In this document: positions 21,709 through 32,100 of the stretch, one piece after another | Numbering within the stretch: position 1 is the stretch's first letter | Layout of the letters: every line of letters begins with the position of its first letter | IMG/VR virus record: IMGVR_UViG_3300030117_002062 | Location: 1 to 41,129 of that record | Length of the DNA: 41,129 bases | Reading direction: 5' to 3' (one strand) | From: a virus | Position numbers and translations under genes: made by a program | Notes under the pieces: generated by a model | Seen by the model: only the letters and a program-made list of their open reading frames with translations | Told to the model about the DNA's origin: nothing | The model's database searches: none

Positions 21709-21881
21709 TGAAAGTAAAAGGTGTGGATATTTCTAAGTTGTCTAAAAGACAACAAGAAACAATGAAAAAACATAGTAAACATCATAGTAAGAAACATATG
21801 CAGTATATGTATAATTCTATGCGTAGAGGTTCTACTTTTACGCAGGCACATAAAAAAGCACAGAAAGCTGTTGGTAAATAA
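21708..21881 (+). CDS. Small conserved His/Lys-rich phage protein (57 aa)
   Basis: This gene encodes MKVKGVDISKLSKRQQETMK, then KHSKHHSKKHMQYM, ending AQKAVGK. I know similar short proteins from marine phages, located near packaging or structural genes, of unknown function. It is joined at both ends by TAATG overlaps. Helical, basic and His-rich, it may bind DNA or metal. Confidence 0.65.
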   Translation: MKVKGVDISKLSKRQQETMKKHSKHHSKKHMQYMYNSMRRGSTFTQAHKKAQKAVGK

Positions 21882-22000
21882 TGGCTAGAGTAAGTTGGTT
21901 GTGGAAGGGTAAAAGATACTATGGCACGCTTATTAGAGAAACTAAAACACATAAGTTTGCAAGAACTAAAAATGGCAAAATAAAGAAAATAAAAAAATAA
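21881..22000 (+). CDS. Small basic protein directly before terminase (39 aa)
   Basis: Runs from ATG 21881 to TAA 22000, overlapping both neighbours by TAATG. The product is MARVSWLWKGKRYYGTLIRE followed by a Lys-rich end. It is the fourth member of a coupled chain leading into the terminase gene. A packaging-related role is suggested only by location. Confidence 0.6.
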   Translation: MARVSWLWKGKRYYGTLIRETKTHKFARTKNGKIKKIKK

Positions 22001-23907
22001 TGCCAAAAAATGTAATCTGTGCTTTGGAGGGGTGTACAAGTACGCTACCTCCGAAGCGTAGAAAATACTGCTCGGACAAGTGCAGTAATCACGCAAAAGT
22101 AAATAGATACAGGGCAAAGAAAAAAGGCACTACATATAGCGAACCTGTCAAACCAATAAATCTAGAACGTAAGTCTGCATCTATACGAAGAGGAGAACTG
22201 TACGATAAATTTATGGTAGAAGGTCATGCAAAAGATTTAATACTTAGTCACGCAACTATGCAAGAAGTAGCAGATATGTTGGGTTGTAGTGAAGGTCACG
22301 TATCTAGAATGCTTGCAGCATACAGAGAAGATTTGTTAACAGAACAAGAGCAAAGGGACTGGGAGACACCTCAGGAGGCCATAGAATCGCTTGAGACGTT
22401 TAAAACTTTCAGAGATAGGTATTTCCTCACAGAGAAAGGTAAACCCTTTGAAACAGCAGATTTCCATATGAATTGGATAAATAGCATATTAGATGCCATA
22501 GATACAGGTGGGCAACAAATGATACTAAGTCCACCACGTCATGGCAAAACAGAACTGCTAATACACTTTTGTGTATGGTTGATTTGTAAGAATCCTAACA
22601 TTAGAATTATGTGGGTAGGAGGTAATGAAGACATTGCAAAGAACTCAGTTATGTCAGTACTTGACACATTGGAAAACAACAGAGGGCTTATTGACGATTT
22701 CACAGGACCTAGGGGAAGTTTCAAGCCTAAAACGAGGACGGGCAAGAGCTGGTCATCAGGCGGTTTTACAGTATCAACTCGTTCCGTTTCAGGAATTAAA
22801 TCCCCAACAATGGTTGGGCTAGGTCGTGGGGGTAAAATACTTTCTCGTGACTGCGATATTATTATTGCTGATGACATAGAAGACCACTCATCTACAGTAC
22901 AACCTGCTGCTAGAAACAACACAAAGAACTGGTGGACTACTACATTAGGTAGTCGTAAAGAGGAACATACAGCTATGGTTGTTATAGGTTCTAGACAACA
23001 CCCTGATGACTTGTACTCTGCATTATTAGAAAGCAACGCCTGGGAATGCATAGTAGAAGAAGCTCATAGTGCTGAATGTATGATACCTGAAGATGCTATA
23101 GAGGAACACGAAGACTGTATGTTATGGACAGGATTTAGAAGTTACAAATGGCTTATGTCAAGAAAAGCAGATGCACAAACTACAGGTGGACTAGCTAGAT
23201 TTGAAATGGTGTATTTAAATAAAGCATTTCAAGCTGGTGCTGTTTTGTTTAGGCCTGATGCTATTGAAGCGTGTTACGATTATAGCACAAAGATAGGTGA
23301 CGTTCCACCAAGAACTAGACTTATTGCAGGCCTTGACCCTGCTGCTACAGGATATCAAGCAGCTTTCTTATGGTCAGTATCTGTAGAAGGTAATAGTCTT
23401 AATATGCAGTTAGTAGATTTAGAAAATCATAAAGGTGGTGGTATAGCAGAAGCATATAGAATTATAGAAGATTGGTATCTAAGATATCATTGTTACCACT
23501 GGGTTATAGAAGAAAACAACTTTCAAAAAGCTATACGACAAGATTCTACTATTAGAGAACTATGTAACAACACAGGTATTATTCTAGACGGACATGAAAC
23601 ATACAAAAATAAATGGGACGACCAAATGGGTGTAACAACTTTAGTACCTTTGTTTGAAGAAAGAAAAATTGTATTACCTTATGCTGATGCAGACTCACAA
23701 TATAAAACTACAATGTATAAAAAACAATTAGTATCTTTTGCAAGTAAATCACGCTATGCTAAATCAGATTTAGTTATGGCTAGTTGGTTTCCTATGAAAG
23801 AAATAAGAAAAATGTTAAAACAAACAATATCAGAAATGGGTGTTGATTATGAGCCAAGTTTTGGTAATTATGATATGATTGACATAGATACGTCCCCTTG
23901 GAGTTAA
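22000..23907 (+). CDS. Terminase large subunit with extra N-terminal zinc and HTH domains (635 aa)
   Basis: The ATPase part has Walker A SPPRHGKTE (177-185) and Walker B DIIIADD (286-292). The nuclease part has LIAGLDPAATG (D446) and VIEENNF later. These power and cut DNA during packaging into the head. In front lies an unusual N-terminus: a Cys4 site (C7, C12, C24, C28) and a helix-turn-helix (ATMQEVADMLGCSEGHVSRM, about 88-107). No separate small subunit gene was found, so this N-terminal region may provide DNA recognition. ATG 22000 is fixed by a TAATG overlap. At 635 aa it is longer than many terminases because of this extension. Confidence 0.93.
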   Translation: MPKNVICALEGCTSTLPPKRRKYCSDKCSNHAKVNRYRAKKKGTTYSEPVKPINLERKSASIRRGELYDKFMVEGHAKDLILSHATMQEVADMLGCSEGHVSRMLAAYREDLLTEQEQRDWETPQEAIESLETFKTFRDRYFLTEKGKPFETADFHMNWINSILDAIDTGGQQMILSPPRHGKTELLIHFCVWLICKNPNIRIMWVGGNEDIAKNSVMSVLDTLENNRGLIDDFTGPRGSFKPKTRTGKSWSSGGFTVSTRSVSGIKSPTMVGLGRGGKILSRDCDIIIADDIEDHSSTVQPAARNNTKNWWTTTLGSRKEEHTAMVVIGSRQHPDDLYSALLESNAWECIVEEAHSAECMIPEDAIEEHEDCMLWTGFRSYKWLMSRKADAQTTGGLARFEMVYLNKAFQAGAVLFRPDAIEACYDYSTKIGDVPPRTRLIAGLDPAATGYQAAFLWSVSVEGNSLNMQLVDLENHKGGGIAEAYRIIEDWYLRYHCYHWVIEENNFQKAIRQDSTIRELCNNTGIILDGHETYKNKWDDQMGVTTLVPLFEERKIVLPYADADSQYKTTMYKKQLVSFASKSRYAKSDLVMASWFPMKEIRKMLKQTISEMGVDYEPSFGNYDMIDIDTSPWS

Positions 23908-25683
23908 ATGGCAGTTGAAGTAAGAAACGCAAAAGAAGTTATTGACAGAGTAGCACATCTAAGATATGAACATCAGAGTGCTTTAGTAGATAGATATAGG
24001 TTTAAATCTATTGTCAATGGTGGTGCTGCTGGTATACAAGAACTTCTAGGTTCAAAGTTTTTAAATGCAAATCAAACTAATGACATTCCTATTCCTAACC
24101 TTATGGCTAGTGGATTAGAAAGATTATCACAAAAAATAGGTAGAAGTCCAAATGTCAAAGTAGATATATTTAATGCAAAAGATTCTACACGTGCTAAACA
24201 ACGTAGAGATAAGTTAGAAAGAATTATACACGCGTATGATGACATGTCTGACTTAAAATCAAAGTTACCTCAAGTAGCAAGATGGTTACCTGGCTACGGT
24301 TTTGCTGTATTTATTATTACAACAAAACGTGCTAACAATGGTGCTATATATCCGTCAGTAGAATTACGTGACCCATACGACTGTTATTTTGGCTATGGAT
24401 ATGATGAGCCTGAGGACTTAGGTGTAGTAAAAACAATACCTAAAGATGTGTTAATAGAAACATATCCTTACCTCAAACCAAAGTTTGCTACTTTAGAAAA
24501 AGGTAAAAACCAAACAACAAGTTCCTTTAACTACGGTATTCTCCACAATCAAACTGGAGATGACGAAGGTAGTTGGGAAAGTATGAGAGATATCGGTGAA
24601 ACTGTAGTTGAATATTACAACCAAGATGGTACATACATTGTACACCCTGGCTTTAACGAGATTCTCGAATTTGTTCCGAATCCTCTCATATCAGGACCAC
24701 AGTTTGTAGTTGCAAAGAAATATTCTTTCGACAAAATACAAGGCCAATTCGACCAAGTTATAGGACTTATGTCTTCTATGGCAAAGATGAATGTTATGTC
24801 AATTATTGCTATGGAAGATGCTGTATTTACAGAAACAAATGTTGTTGGTGAATTAGAATCAGGACAATATAGAAAAGGTAGATTTGCAATAAACTATCTA
24901 TCTCCTGGTTCACAAGTATCTAAACCTGTAAGTAATTTACCTTATCAGTTATTTGAAATGATAGGAAGAATAGAACGTCAACTCCGTGTAGTCTCAGGCT
25001 ATCCTGTACAAGATGATTCTATATCTCCTAATAGTTTTGTAACAGGTAGAGGCCTTGAAGAATTACAAAGCGGTGTAAACATGATGGTACGAGAGTATCA
25101 AGAAGTATTACAGAAGTCTTTACAGTTAGTTGACCAAAGAAGACTAGAACTAGACGAAGTATTATTTGCTGACAATCCTAAACCTATTGCAGGTTATTAC
25201 AGGGGTGCAGCATTTTCTGAGAACTATAGGCCTAGTAAAGATATACAAGGTAATCATAGAACTAGACGTGTTTATGGTGCTATGGCTAGTTTTGATGAGC
25301 CACAAAAAATAGTTACAGGTTTACAGTTGTTACAAGCAGGAATTATAGATAGACAAACATTACAAGAAGAAATGGACGGTTTAGAAAATATAACTGCTAT
25401 AAACGATAGAATTACAAAAGAAAAAGCAGAAAGAGTATTGTTTGAGTCATTGTTGCAAAGAAGTCAACAAGGAGACCAAGGTGCTTTACTTGCTATAGTA
25501 GATATATTTAACAAACCTGCACAAATGGGTGATGTACTTAAATTATATTTTACTCCGCAAGAACCACAAATGTCTCCTGAAGAAGAAGCGTTTGTACAAA
25601 CTCAAGCAGGACAAGGACAAGGACCAGCATTACCACAACAGCCACCTAGCTTACAACAAGCTCTAGGTATGATTGGAGGGTAA
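23908..25683 (+). CDS. Portal protein (591 aa)
   Basis: Directly follows the terminase stop with no gap. A 591-aa length and location fit a phage portal, the dodecameric ring through which DNA enters. Features include RYEHQSALVDRYRFKSIVNG near the start, an RDPYDCYFGYG beta segment and long helices (about 285-420) like the portal stem and wing. The C-terminus is Gln/Pro-rich (QEPQMSPEEEAF). No motif is unique, so the call rests on context, length and secondary structure. It overlaps the next gene by TAATG. Confidence 0.85.
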   Translation: MAVEVRNAKEVIDRVAHLRYEHQSALVDRYRFKSIVNGGAAGIQELLGSKFLNANQTNDIPIPNLMASGLERLSQKIGRSPNVKVDIFNAKDSTRAKQRRDKLERIIHAYDDMSDLKSKLPQVARWLPGYGFAVFIITTKRANNGAIYPSVELRDPYDCYFGYGYDEPEDLGVVKTIPKDVLIETYPYLKPKFATLEKGKNQTTSSFNYGILHNQTGDDEGSWESMRDIGETVVEYYNQDGTYIVHPGFNEILEFVPNPLISGPQFVVAKKYSFDKIQGQFDQVIGLMSSMAKMNVMSIIAMEDAVFTETNVVGELESGQYRKGRFAINYLSPGSQVSKPVSNLPYQLFEMIGRIERQLRVVSGYPVQDDSISPNSFVTGRGLEELQSGVNMMVREYQEVLQKSLQLVDQRRLELDEVLFADNPKPIAGYYRGAAFSENYRPSKDIQGNHRTRRVYGAMASFDEPQKIVTGLQLLQAGIIDRQTLQEEMDGLENITAINDRITKEKAERVLFESLLQRSQQGDQGALLAIVDIFNKPAQMGDVLKLYFTPQEPQMSPEEEAFVQTQAGQGQGPALPQQPPSLQQALGMIGG

Positions 25684-25874
25684 TGGACGAAGAATTTAAT
25701 CAACTGTTTATAGACTTAATTGCTGCTAATGATTGGTCAGAGTTAAGTCCTGAAAATCAACCAAAATTTTATGATATTAATATACAATCTGTTCCTGATA
25801 TGACTATAATACCTATAGGCTATATTCCGAATATAGGGACTATAGAACTCATAATAAAGATGAAGGACTATTAA
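25683..25874 (+). CDS. Hypothetical small protein after portal (63 aa)
   Basis: Unrecognised 63-aa acidic protein with a helical N-terminus (MDEEFNQLFIDLIAANDW) and beta-like end (MTIIPIGYIPNIGTIELI). It overlaps both neighbours by TAATG. Position after portal suggests head assembly, possibly a chaperone or connector accessory. No motif confirms it. Confidence 0.6.
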   Translation: MDEEFNQLFIDLIAANDWSELSPENQPKFYDINIQSVPDMTIIPIGYIPNIGTIELIIKMKDY

Positions 25875-26170
25875 TGGCTGAAGATGTAATGGCTGGTGGC
25901 ACATATGGTGCAGAAAAAAATTTGCAATCTCAGATTGAACAAGGCGGTCCTATACAACAATCAGAACAACAAGAACCTCAATATTTACCTCCTGCGTTAA
26001 ATCAAATAGACGCATTTAATACTGTTACAGAAAGGCCAAGTGAAGCTACTATAACTGGAGCAGACCAAATGGGTATTCTAAAGATGAGTGGTAAAGAAGC
26101 ATTAAGAGCTGCATACAATGCTTACCCTAGTGAAAGTATATTGCAGTTGTACAACTCATTAGACGAATGA
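25874..26170 (+). CDS. Hypothetical Gln-rich virion-block protein (98 aa)
   Basis: Unrecognised protein of 98 aa. It is rich in Gln, Glu and Ala (IEQGGPIQQSEQQEPQYLPP) with a helical C-terminus (MSGKEALRAAYNAYPSES). ATG 25874 overlaps the upstream stop. It ends 1 nt before the giant gene. It could be a head completion or scaffold-like factor. The low-complexity middle suggests a flexible linker. Confidence 0.6.
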   Translation: MAEDVMAGGTYGAEKNLQSQIEQGGPIQQSEQQEPQYLPPALNQIDAFNTVTERPSEATITGADQMGILKMSGKEALRAAYNAYPSESILQLYNSLDE

Positions 26171-26171
26171 T

Positions 26172-29100
26172 ATGCCATTTGTATTTAATAATCTAAACCA
26201 AAAATTAGAAAACGCTCAGATAGAAGAGGCAGAACTACAATCTAAACGTATAGCTGCTTTAGGTAAACAATTAGAAGAAGACCCTGCACCTGTAGAAAAA
26301 TTATCTAGTTTTGTAGATAAATATAATTGGTTGCCAAAAGATATACTAGCTGGTTTAGGCATAGCTTCTTTAACTAATCCTGCAATAAATTTAGATGACC
26401 AGGAACCATTTGTAGGAGATTTAGTTCGTGCATGGACTAAACATAGTAAAGAAAATGCAAGTAGATTAGGAGCTTTAACAAAAGGTAGTATCAGAGGTTT
26501 GTTTGTAGGATTTGATGCTGCAGCAGAAAGAATATTAAAAAGACCTATACAAGCTGCAGGTGGTGTTTATACAGGAGAAAATATAAATCCTACTGTAGCT
26601 TTATTTGATATTATTCCTGGTTTAGGTTTTACTTTAGCAAAAGGTTTAGGCATGACTGATATGTCTTACTCTGAATTTTTTACTAAAAGAGAACAGAAAT
26701 TACAAGAGTTAGGTCCTACTGTAGGAGAACTTGCAGTTAAAAAATTAGCAGCAGGAGAAAAAGTAAACTTAGGCACAGGTTTCTTTGGTAATTCTACAAT
26801 GGCAGAAGATACAACAGTTTACGAAGAAATATCAAAACAAACACAAGACCCTGAAATTTTAGAAAGTGCACGTAAGTTAATACAAGAACAATTAGGTGAC
26901 CCTATAACTATAGAAGAAAGAAAAAGGGTAAATGCTAATAGTTATAAATTTGATGATGGAAATATAAGACCTATATCTCCTGGATTGTTATTTGCACATA
27001 ACTTTGTATCTCCTTCTGAAAAAGGATACAACATGATATCAGGATTAGTAGATGGTATTTTTACTTTAGGTCTTGACCCAGCTAACTTGGCTGGTGGATA
27101 CTTTGCTAAAGCAGGTAGATTAAAAAAATCACTTAACCCTAATGTAGTTAAGAATAGATTTATTACAGGTAGATTAGCTAGAAAGATGGTACATGTACCT
27201 AATTCAAAAGAATATCTTAGTAGTCCTGCTGTAAGAGAAATAGCTGCTATAGGTGCTAAAGCTAAAGACATAAGAGTTCAAAGACAGTTGTTAAGAGACC
27301 AAGTCAAGGACCCTAAAACATTAAGAAGACTTATAGATGCAGAAACACCTGACGAATGGATTCAAGCTATTGATGACTATGGATTAAAGAACATAGATAA
27401 ACGATTTGAAAAATCAAGCAAGTTTCACGTAGATTACAAAGACGGAGAAAAAATATTAAAGATGTCTCCTGAACATTTTAAACAAAGAAGAGTAGTCGAT
27501 TTATATAAACAAAGATTTAATTTGTTTACAGATACATTACCTACAGGTGGTTTAAAAGATTATTCTATGAGATTTTCTAAAAGTGTTTTGTCTAGTCCTG
27601 TAGGCAGGGCTATAAAAGATTTACCTCAAACTACATTAAACGCATCTGATTTACCTGAAGTAGGTATGTTGTTAGATGATTGGTTAGATTTTATGAATGC
27701 TCCTATGGCAATGAGAAATAGTTTAAATAAAAAAATGGTTGATTGGATTGACCAATATAATTTTAGAGCACAAATGGCAGCAGATTATAGAGCAGGAATA
27801 CTTACAGATGTTGATATAGATATGATTAAAGAAGCGTCACCAAGTTTAAGAAATATAAATCTAAAACGTGACCCTTCTTTAGTATCTGTTAGAAGTCAAA
27901 TACAAGACATGATTACAGGTGATAATCAAATGTCAGGAATACTTTATAAAGATAAAGATGGTAATGCAGTTCGTCATACAATATTTGGTTGGTTTGACGA
28001 TTGGGCAGAATCACAAGGACTACCACCTATAGCTTTAAAAACAACAAGAGATTTGATTGCTAATACTAACGAAGGTAAAAGAGCGTATCTTGTAGATAGA
28101 TTAGGTAAACCTGAATTTTTTCCTGGCACTGCTACTGGTAAAGGTACAGATGCAATAATAAAAAATGTACAAGAAGAAACACTTAAAGCATTACCTACTG
28201 CTTCTAAACTTACAGAGTATTTATCATACGCAATCACAATGCCTGACCCAAGAGAATTATCTAGGTATTTAGGAAATGTACGTAACTCATTTGCTTTTAT
28301 GGCAACTCTAGGAGCTAAAACAGAATTTCCTAGAGCTTTAATAATGGCAGAAAAAAGACCAGGACAATTAACAGAAGAAGTTGCTACAGGTTTTTTAAGA
28401 AAACTAGGTAGAGAAACACGTAATATGCTTAAGTATAAAATTACTGATGAAGGTATAGAACAAGCAACATTATTAAAAGTATTAAACAAATACATGACTA
28501 AAGCATGGAAGCCTTTAGCTTTGTTAAGATTTGCTTGGACACTTAGAGTTGTAGGCGAAGAACAAATGCGTATGTGGGCTTCTGACTTAGATAATGTATT
28601 TACATCTCCTATATCATATTTTTCTTATTGGTTCGGAGACAATGCTCCTATGAAAACTTTAGGTGGCAATATGCAAAATGCTATGAAATATAAAGCTGCT
28701 ATGTCAAAAGGTCATGGTGGTTTTATGGGTGTTAATCATTTTGGTAGAGATAGGGTGTTTGAAACAGTAGATAAATCTAGTAAAAAGTATGGTAGTTATT
28801 TAGCAAACAATCATTTGTTATATATTAATGATGCACTAGCACAAGATTTGTTTCCTGCTGCTATAGATATAACTGGTAAAAAATTAGATTTAGGTGATGC
28901 AAAAGTAATATTTCAAAGAGAATCACTTCCGTTTAATAAAAAACAAATTAATGCAATCATAGGTGACAATCAAGAAGTAGTACTAGATAAAACTGTAGGA
29001 GACTTCTTAGCAGACTTAAGAGACGGCCTTGTAGTAAGTGATGTAGAAAAATACGCAAACTTAGATAAGACTGTAGAAAAAATACTAAGAAGAGAACTTG

Positions 29101-32100
29101 AGTATTTAACTCAAGGCTTTCAAAAAAATATGAACTTAACTTTTAGACCTGCAGCGATAATAGCTAAATTAATGAAAGTAAAAGCTAATGCAAAAATGTT
29201 TGATGGCTTTAGTAAAAATTTAGTTTTAGATGAAGTAAGAAGAGTATTAGATGATTATGCAGTAACTAACTCCCCTACTGTAAAAGAAATACCGCTTAAA
29301 TCTATACCTGCAAACTATGAGTTTGTACTAGATAAACTTGCAGACGAGGGTACTACTAAACTTCTTGGTACAGGTGCTGTAGGTGACATTGTAGGTATAC
29401 CTAATAAAAAAGGTCAAGTTAGTTATTACAGAGTAGATAGGGTAGATGTATTAAAACAAAAAGTTTCGCCTGACGAAGAGTTTGCTTTAACTTTACAAAG
29501 AGCACAAGAAGTATTAGAAGGAGATGGTTATACAAAATCTGAAGTTAATAAATTACTAGGTGGTATTAGAGCAGGTAAACAAAAATTAAATAAATCAGAT
29601 ATTGAAGCAATTAAACAAGACGTAGATAGTTTAATTGGATATGCTGCAGTTAATGACCCTATTACAAGAATAAAAAGGGGAGATAAAAATGTATTAAAAA
29701 TAACAGACAATGTATTTAAAACAAAAGAAGGAATAATAGATTTAAATACATTTGAATATATTATAGTAAAAGATGGTCTTGTAGATATGAAAAAATTTGC
29801 AGATGCTGTAGGAGATGATGTAGCTGCAAAAAGAATAGAGCAATTAAATCATTTAGGTGCATCAAATGCAGAAAGCTATTTAAGAGAAATATTATATTAT
29901 GGTTTTGGTAAAAATATAGCAGGCAAACAAGTAAGACAACCTAAAAGATTTTTTACAGTTCGTGCAACAAAAGTTAATGGTATTGCACGTACAAAAATAA
30001 AACCAACTAAATTAGGTCAAAAAGTTATTGACTTAGGTCTTGTAAGTAAAGCAGAAGATTTAGAATTATTTGCTAAAAATGGTTCAGGAATAACAGCTCA
30101 AGCATTAAAAGTATATGGTGCAAGATTAGAAGATTTAGTCAAAAAAAATATTAAATTACTTGACCCTGCCGAATTAGGTGAAGAAATATTAGAAGATTTA
30201 ATTAGAGGTAATAAAATAATAAATGGTCAAATAGATTCTTTATTAAGACAAAACACAATACTTACACTTACTCCAACAGAAAAAAAATCATTTAACTTTG
30301 CTACTGATTTAGTAGAACAAAAAGTTGCACAAGTAATATCAGGTGGTCAGACAGGTGCAGACATAGCTGGACTTAAAATAGCTGCAGAAAAAGGAATACC
30401 TACAGGTGGTAGGCTACCTAGAAGGTATATGACTGAAGATGGTCCTAACTATTCTTTACAAAGTAGATATGGTTTAGTACCTGATACTAATCCATTAGAT
30501 TCTCAAACACTTGCAAATAAAGGCATTATTCCAAAAGGTCCATACAGTAAAGCAAAATGGAATAGAAAGAAAAAACAATGGACTGATGAAGTAGATGGTG
30601 AAGAGTTTGTATTAGATTTAAAAAAAGATGCTGGTAAAATAGCAGGTTTTGAATATAGAAGTCGTGCTATAAAAAATGTTGACCAAGCACATGTAACAAT
30701 AATTCTAACTAAAGCAGGTGTAGAAGCTACAGGAACTAAATCTACATTTGAGTATGCAGTCAACAGAAGGTGGGGTAAAGGTAAAGATAAAACAGGATAT
30801 ATATATCAAGATGATGACATATTGTTTCCTGATAAAGCAAAACATAAAGTGTTTTCAAAAAATGTTTCTGATGCAAGAACTGATTATTCAAAAAACAAAG
30901 ATGTAATTGTTATAAACATAGATAAATTTATAGCTGATGGTGGAGTAGTAGACGCAGACACAATGCAAAGAATTGATTTACTTTTGTCTAAATATGATTC
31001 GCCTATTGTAAATATAGCTGGTCCTGCAGAAACTAGAATAACACCTGTATTAAAAGAAAAAGTTCCTGAAGTAGGTAAAAGAAAATATGTACAAGATGAA
31101 CTTACCTTAGCAGTTGACAATACAAAAGCTGTAGAAGATGCTAAAAGTAAGTTGCCTGCGTTAAAAAAAGATTTATCTAAATTAGAAAAAGATTACAAAC
31201 AAGTTGAGATTGATTTACAAAATAGAATTAGAGCTATCCAAGGTAAAGATAGTAAATTAAAATTTAATCATTTAAAAATTAATGTTCCGTTTGGTAAACA
31301 AAAAGAAATACTTGCAAAAGGTGATGGTGATGTAGCTCAAGTAAAAGCTAAAACTATACCTAGTGGAAAATTAGAAGACACAAAATTATATTTACCTGAT
31401 GAAATTATGAGTGAAATAAAAAAGACATGGGTAAAGAAAGACAGTGCAGGTAATGTTATTAGTAAATTAGATAAAGGTGAATTAAAAATAGTTGAAGAAG
31501 CATTACAAAATTCTTTAATTATTTTTAGACAGAAAGCTCGTAAGTATAGTGAAATAGAAAGATTACAAAAGGTTGTTGATGCTGATGGTGCATTTCTACC
31601 TAGCGGTCAAAGTGCAAGGCTACAGTATACAGACTCAGAATTACTTAGACCATTTGAAAATAAAGTAGCAGCTGCCTTAGAACAAATACTTGAAGGTTCT
31701 AGAAAATCTAGACATGCAGATAGTTTTGAAGGTTTAGTAAGTAAGTATACAGGAGAAAACAGAGAGTACTTTAAAGAGTTAGCATCTGATTCTTTTGACC
31801 AAGCTAGAAAAGTTAAACAAGCAATATACGATAGTGACTTGTTAATAGAATCAGCTATGAAAGGTTATCTTGCTGATATACATTTATTAGCAGGTGGTGA
31901 CTACGATATTATTTTAAAAAATACAAATGATGTTAATTTTAGTTATCAAATAGAAGAAGGTAAAACATTACTTAAAAGTAGAAAGGACCCTAATCTTTCA
32001 GTAGAAGTAAAAGGTACAAATGCTAATCCTGATGCACCTGTAACAGTAAATATTGATGGTGAAAAGAAAGTATATAAAACTCTCAAAGAATTACAAGAAG

